The notes beneath the pieces are model-generated. The model did no database searches. It was not told the DNA's origin and saw nothing but the letters and a program-made list of their open reading frames with translations. DNA of 35,286 bases from Phycisphaeraceae bacterium (GTDB lineage Bacteria > Planctomycetota > Phycisphaerae > Phycisphaerales > UBA1924). The DNA lies in assembly GCA_019636625.1 (NCBI GenBank), contig JAHBXE010000026.1, forward strand, positions 1 through 35,286, given 5' to 3'. Positions 32,530-35,286 of this stretch are shown here, piece by piece (within the stretch, counting starts at the first letter, position 1; each line of letters starts with the position of its first letter). A program made the translations under genes and the position numbers.

Positions 32530-32910
32530 TTAACAGCACGATCCGCCCCGACCCCCTTGGTCGGGACAGCATGTATCCAGTTCATCCGCCAGCGAACGCA
32601 ATGTCTGCGCCAGCTCTTTGAATCGAACGGCGTAATACACCTCACGCCCTTCCTTCTTTGCATCCAGCACGCCCGCCCGGGCCAGGTGCGCCAGGTGCCT
32701 CGAAACGACCGACACATCGACCGAGCAACACTCCGCCACCTCGCCCACCGAGCACGGCCGCCCGCACTTGGCCAGGCACGCGACCAAGCCCGCCCGGGTC
32801 GGATCGCACAAGGCCTTGAACAGGTCAGGATTCAGGAGCGAATCAATGGGCCTGCAGCACGCCGCGGCCTGCTTTGGGGTCGTCGGACGACGTTTGTATA
32901 CTTGCGTCAT
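32530..32910 (-). CDS. arsR: ArsR-family arsenic-responsive repressor
   Basis: 126 residues from the ATG at 32910. The open frame continues 17 residues upstream, but that extension would cover its own promoter. It is a winged-helix dimer that leaves DNA when As(III) binds. Motifs are LFKALCDPTRAGLVACLAKCGRPCSVGEVAECCSVDVSVVSRHLAHLARAGVL for helices 1-4 of the DNA-binding fold, then EGREVYYAV for the wing. Cys pairs occur at the N-terminus (AACC), at CC in the recognition region and at the C-terminus (DTCC and SCC), offering several possible As sites. The exact site is not determined by sequence. It lies upstream of arsM and is divergent from hldE. An operator overlaps its start codon, so autorepression is expected. 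Confidence 0.93.
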   Translation of the reverse strand: MTQVYKRRPTTPKQAAACCRPIDSLLNPDLFKALCDPTRAGLVACLAKCGRPCSVGEVAECCSVDVSVVSRHLAHLARAGVLDAKKEGREVYYAVRFKELAQTLRSLADELDTCCPDQGGRGGSCC

Positions 32911-32945
32911 GATGCAAATATACCATCGGTCTTGCCCTTCGTCAA
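32896..32945 (-). promoter_or_regulatory. arsR-arsM promoter and operator, probably giving a leaderless transcript
   Basis: On the minus strand -35 TTGACG (32945-32940) and -10 TATATT (32922-32917) are 17 bases apart, an optimal sigma-70 spacing. The arsR ATG starts six bases after the -10, so transcription would begin at or near the start codon. A 28-bp imperfect palindrome at 32896-32923 (GTATACTTGCGTCA facing TGATGCAAATATAC, 12 of 14 pairs) covers the -10 and the start codon, the expected place for ArsR binding. Confidence 0.75.
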
Positions 32946-33035
32946 CTTGACGACCGCTCATTTCCTGCCAGCGCGGCCGAATCGCGATGCACCCTCACAC
33001 ATGCCAGACGACCCCGCCCCGCGTAAACTCATCGC

Positions 33036-34529
33036 GTGACGTCTCTCCTTGCCCAGCTTGCTGCGTGGAAGCCCTTCCGGGCCATCGTTCTCGGCGATTA
33101 CATGCTCGACCAGCAGCTGTTCGGCGATGCCGAACGCCTTTCCGCCGATGCCCCGGTCCCCATCCTCCACGTTCGTCACCGGCATGACAACCCCGGCGGC
33201 GCGGCCAATGTCTGCCTCGACTTGATTGCCCTTCGGGGTCAAGTCACCGCGCTTGGCATCACCGGCGACGATGCGACCGGAGCCGCACTCCGGCAGTCGC
33301 TCGATGCGCAGCGCGTCGACACATCCGGTCTGGTTGCCGATCCCTCCCGACCCACCACTGTCAAGCAGAACCTCATCGGCCTGGCTCAAGCCCGCCACCC
33401 GCAGAAGATGTTCCGCGTTGACTTTGAATCGCGTGAGTCCCTCTCCCAGGAAACCTCGGACCGGCTCTTCGAGGCGTTCCGGCGCGCGCTTGCCAAGGGG
33501 GCGGATGTGGTCTGCATCGAAGACTACGACAAGGGCGTTTGCACGCCGGGCCTGTGCCGCCGCGTGATTGATGCATGCCGTGCCGCGGGCGTGCCCGTAC
33601 TCGTCGATCCCGCGCGGATTGAGGATTACTCCAAGTACGCCGGCGCCACCGCGATCACGCCCAACCGCACGGAGGCGGAGCTGGCAACGGGCCAGGAACT
33701 CCATGGAGAAGCCTCCCCGGAGCAGAACGCCCGCATTGCTCGCCAACTGCTCGAGCAACTGAATCTCGAGGCCGTCGTCCTCACGCTCGATCGGCATGGC
33801 GCCCTGCTTCTGGAACGCAGCGAGGGACAACCCGTTGCCATCCCAACCATTGCACGAGAGGTGTACGACGTCACCGGCGCGGGGGACATGATGCTGGCCG
33901 CGATCGCGGCGGCCCGTGCCAACAACCTTGCCTGGCCCGATGCCGTCCGCTTTGGCAATGCCGCGGCGGGACTCGAGGTCGAAGTCTTCGGTGTAGTCCC
34001 CATTCCACTTGAACGGGTCCACAACGAGATCCTTATCCGCGAGGGACAGGTCAACGGCAAGCTCCGCACGCTGGACCAGGCGCTGGTGCAGGTGGCCGCG
34101 CTCCGCCGCGGGGGCAAGAAGATCGTCTTCACCAACGGCTGCTTCGACATCCTCCACAGCGGGCATGTTTCGCTGCTGGAACAGGCCGCGGCGGAGGGGG
34201 ACTTTCTCATCCTCGGCCTCAACGACGATGCATCGGTCCGTCGCCTCAAGGGTGAGGGACGGCCGGTCAACACGCTTGAAGACCGGGCCCGTGTGCTTGG
34301 CGCGCTTGCTTGTGTAGGCGCGATCGTTCCCTTCGCGGAAGACACGCCGATCCGGCTTATTGAGTCCCTCCGACCGGACGTTCTCGTCAAGGGCGCCGAT
34401 TATCGGAAGGATCAGGTCGTCGGCGGGCCGCTTGTCGAGTCATACGGCGGCCGCATCGCCTTGGTCGAGCTTGTTCAGGGCAAGAGCACGACCGAGACAA
34501 TCGCGAAAATCGCGCGAAGGAAATCGTGA
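33036..34529 (+). CDS. hldE: Bifunctional heptose-7-phosphate kinase / heptose-1-phosphate adenylyltransferase
   Basis: 497 residues, GTG at 33036. HldE makes ADP-heptose for the lipopolysaccharide core, which fits a Gram-negative outer membrane. The N-terminal half is a ribokinase-fold kinase: IVLGDYMLDQQLFGDAERLSADAPVPIL, NPGGAANVCLDLIALRG, the anion-hole DVTGAGDMMLAAIAAA near 285. From about 345 the C-terminal half is the nucleotidyltransferase: IVFTNGCFDILHSGHVSLLEQA, GLNDDASVRRLKGEGRPVNTLEDRARVL, then DVLVKGADYRKDQVVGG. Both domains look complete and in normal order, length as in other HldE. No Shine-Dalgarno is seen. A 12-codon frame (ATG 33001) ends in a TGA overlapping the GTG, so initiation could be coupled to it. 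It ends four bases before a truncated tRNA that marks the edge of an integrated island. Confidence 0.95.
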   Translation: MTSLLAQLAAWKPFRAIVLGDYMLDQQLFGDAERLSADAPVPILHVRHRHDNPGGAANVCLDLIALRGQVTALGITGDDATGAALRQSLDAQRVDTSGLVADPSRPTTVKQNLIGLAQARHPQKMFRVDFESRESLSQETSDRLFEAFRRALAKGADVVCIEDYDKGVCTPGLCRRVIDACRAAGVPVLVDPARIEDYSKYAGATAITPNRTEAELATGQELHGEASPEQNARIARQLLEQLNLEAVVLTLDRHGALLLERSEGQPVAIPTIAREVYDVTGAGDMMLAAIAAARANNLAWPDAVRFGNAAAGLEVEVFGVVPIPLERVHNEILIREGQVNGKLRTLDQALVQVAALRRGGKKIVFTNGCFDILHSGHVSLLEQAAAEGDFLILGLNDDASVRRLKGEGRPVNTLEDRARVLGALACVGAIVPFAEDTPIRLIESLRPDVLVKGADYRKDQVVGGPLVESYGGRIALVELVQGKSTTETIAKIARRKS

Positions 34530-34532
34530 CAA

Positions 34533-34574
34533 TGGAGCGGAGGAGACTCGAACTCCTGACATCCAGCTTGCAAA
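34533..34574 (-). mobile_element. Left attachment site: 3' half of a tRNA-Ala(TGC) gene
   Basis: Reading the minus strand, this ends like a tRNA: anticodon loop TTTGCAA, stem half GCTGG, variable ATGTC, T stem AGGAG/CTCCT around TTCGAGT, acceptor half CCGCTCC and discriminator A. Position 70 is T, which allows the G3-U70 pair that marks alanine tRNAs. Beyond the anticodon loop (34575 on) no CCAGC half-stem, D arm or 5' acceptor is present. Together with the recombinase just inside, this fits an island that integrated into the anticodon loop. The intact tRNA should be restored at the far, unseen end. Confidence 0.75.
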
Positions 34575-34754
34575 CCTTGAAGCTGTGTGTCGGGCTTCTC
34601 GGCCCATCCTAGCCTGACCATCGACCCGAAGTGTGGGCTTGCCAAGCCGCGGAGGCCGATGTATCGTGTCTCCGTCAGGACTGGCCTCCTGACCGCCGGC
34701 GGCATTCTCGGGCCGTGCTGCCGGCGATGAACGGGCCCGCTCGGAACAACACAA

Positions 34755-35286
34755 ATGGATGCGACCGCTTCGCCGTCGCTGACGCTGCACATGCTGCGCC
34801 AGCGGTACCTCGCGCACGCCGACCGCCACTATCGCCGCCGATCCGGTGAACCCACCGGCGAGGCGGCGAACATGGAGGACGCGATCAACCGCTTCATCGA
34901 CTTCGCCGGCGGCGGCGGCAAACTCGGCTCCCGGATCAATCAGCACCAAGTGCGCGCCTGGGTGGACCAGCTCGCCCAGGAGGAGCTGAGCCGCACCTAC
35001 GTGAACCAGTGCCTCTCCCGCGTTCGGCGCTGGGTGCGCTGGTGCTGCGACTGGGACCTGATCCCGTTCTCCATCACCGAGGACCTGCGCCGAGTGCGGC
35101 CGCTGGCCAGGTTCCGCTCCAAGGCCAAGGAAAGCCGGCGGACGCCGCCGCCGTCGATCGACACGATCGAGAAGGTGGTGGCGCAGATGCGTGCGCCGGC
35201 GCGCGACGTGCTGCAACTGGTGAAGCTGACGGGCGCCAGGCCGTCGGAGATTCTCGCCCTCACCAACGGTGAAGTGTTCCTGGACG
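34755..35286 (+). CDS. Tyrosine recombinase/integrase, N-terminal part (runs off the right edge)
   Basis: The frame is open from ATG 34755 to the end of the window, 177 codons. About residues 1-130 form a SAM-like core-binding domain: LRQRYLAHADRHYRR, ANMEDAINRFIDFAG, VRAWVDQLAQEELSRTYVNQCLSRVRRWVRWCCDWDLIP, then a VRPLARFRSKAKESRRTPPPSIDTIEKVV linker. LVKLTGARPSEILALTNGEV holds the first catalytic Arg of the tyrosine recombinase active site. The Tyr and the His/Arg of the second half lie outside. The string 'GARPSEI' with 'YVNQCLSRVRRWVRWC' is in the style of planctomycete integrases. It lies 180 bp from the truncated tRNA-Ala and probably catalysed insertion there. A perfect 7-bp hairpin (GTCAGGA/TCCTGAC, 34674-34693) between them shares CTCCTGAC with the tRNA T arm and could be an arm site. 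Confidence 0.88.
   Translation, partial: MDATASPSLTLHMLRQRYLAHADRHYRRRSGEPTGEAANMEDAINRFIDFAGGGGKLGSRINQHQVRAWVDQLAQEELSRTYVNQCLSRVRRWVRWCCDWDLIPFSITEDLRRVRPLARFRSKAKESRRTPPPSIDTIEKVVAQMRAPARDVLQLVKLTGARPSEILALTNGEVFLD

Noticed and set aside
34530..34620. Complete tRNA on the minus strand, including a possible selenocysteine tRNA with loop CTTCAAG
   Set aside because: No 5' acceptor half, D arm or matching anticodon half-stem is present upstream of the loop, so only the 3' half of a tRNA exists.

Overview
The window looks like chromosomal DNA of a high-GC, Gram-negative planctomycete, most likely class Phycisphaerae. The evidence is a C-terminal GC-type dockerin, secreted beta-propeller-like and beta-helix proteins, type II secretion pseudopilins with very large ectodomains, and an ADP-heptose (outer-membrane LPS) gene. 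Taxonomy is inferred from gene style, not from a marker gene.

Layout, left to right. (1) 1-3075, minus strand: the 5' part of a secreted propeller-like protein with a TTG start, then a beta-helix surface protein gene broken by two in-frame stops. (2) 3076-3534: non-coding, C-rich, with five copies of a 13-bp repeat in both orientations. (3) 3535-6062, minus strand: stand-alone coaB overlapping a gene that fuses an RluA-type pseudouridine synthase to a SAM methyltransferase. (4) 6208-22324, plus strand: a 16-kb type II secretion/type IV pilus operon. Its order is GspE/PilB, PilT, a second GspE/PilB, GspF/PilC, then five pseudopilins in the classical G-H-I-J-K order, ending in a 1641-residue GspK-like protein. 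A structured RNA and a strong intrinsic terminator close it. (5) 22487-22560: tRNA-Pro(TGG), whose 3' end is overlapped by the convergent purK of a purE-purK pair. (6) 24254-27366, minus strand: a MacB/FtsX-like ABC transporter (ATPase, permease) with a membrane-anchored DUF3299-like protein. (7) 27608-31468, plus strand: a single prepilin-like protein and an 883-residue PstS-like binding protein with a dockerin tail, separated by a leader with three hairpins. (8) 31561-32910, minus strand: arsR-arsM, driven by a promoter/operator that overlaps the arsR start codon. (9) 33036-34529: bifunctional hldE. (10) 34533-35286: the 3' half of a tRNA-Ala followed by the start of a tyrosine recombinase, which is the left edge of an integrated genomic island.

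How the parts may work together: the secretion operon supplies the motor (two extension ATPases, one retraction ATPase, one platform protein) and a pseudopilus with unusually large tip subunits. The secretin, prepilin peptidase and assembly-platform L/M or PilM/N/O proteins are not in this window. The signal-peptide-bearing propeller, beta-helix and dockerin proteins are plausible exported clients, but that link is inference. The strongest candidates for something undescribed are the hybrid secretion operon with its giant GspK, the PstS-dockerin protein and its structured leader, and the island junction at the right end.
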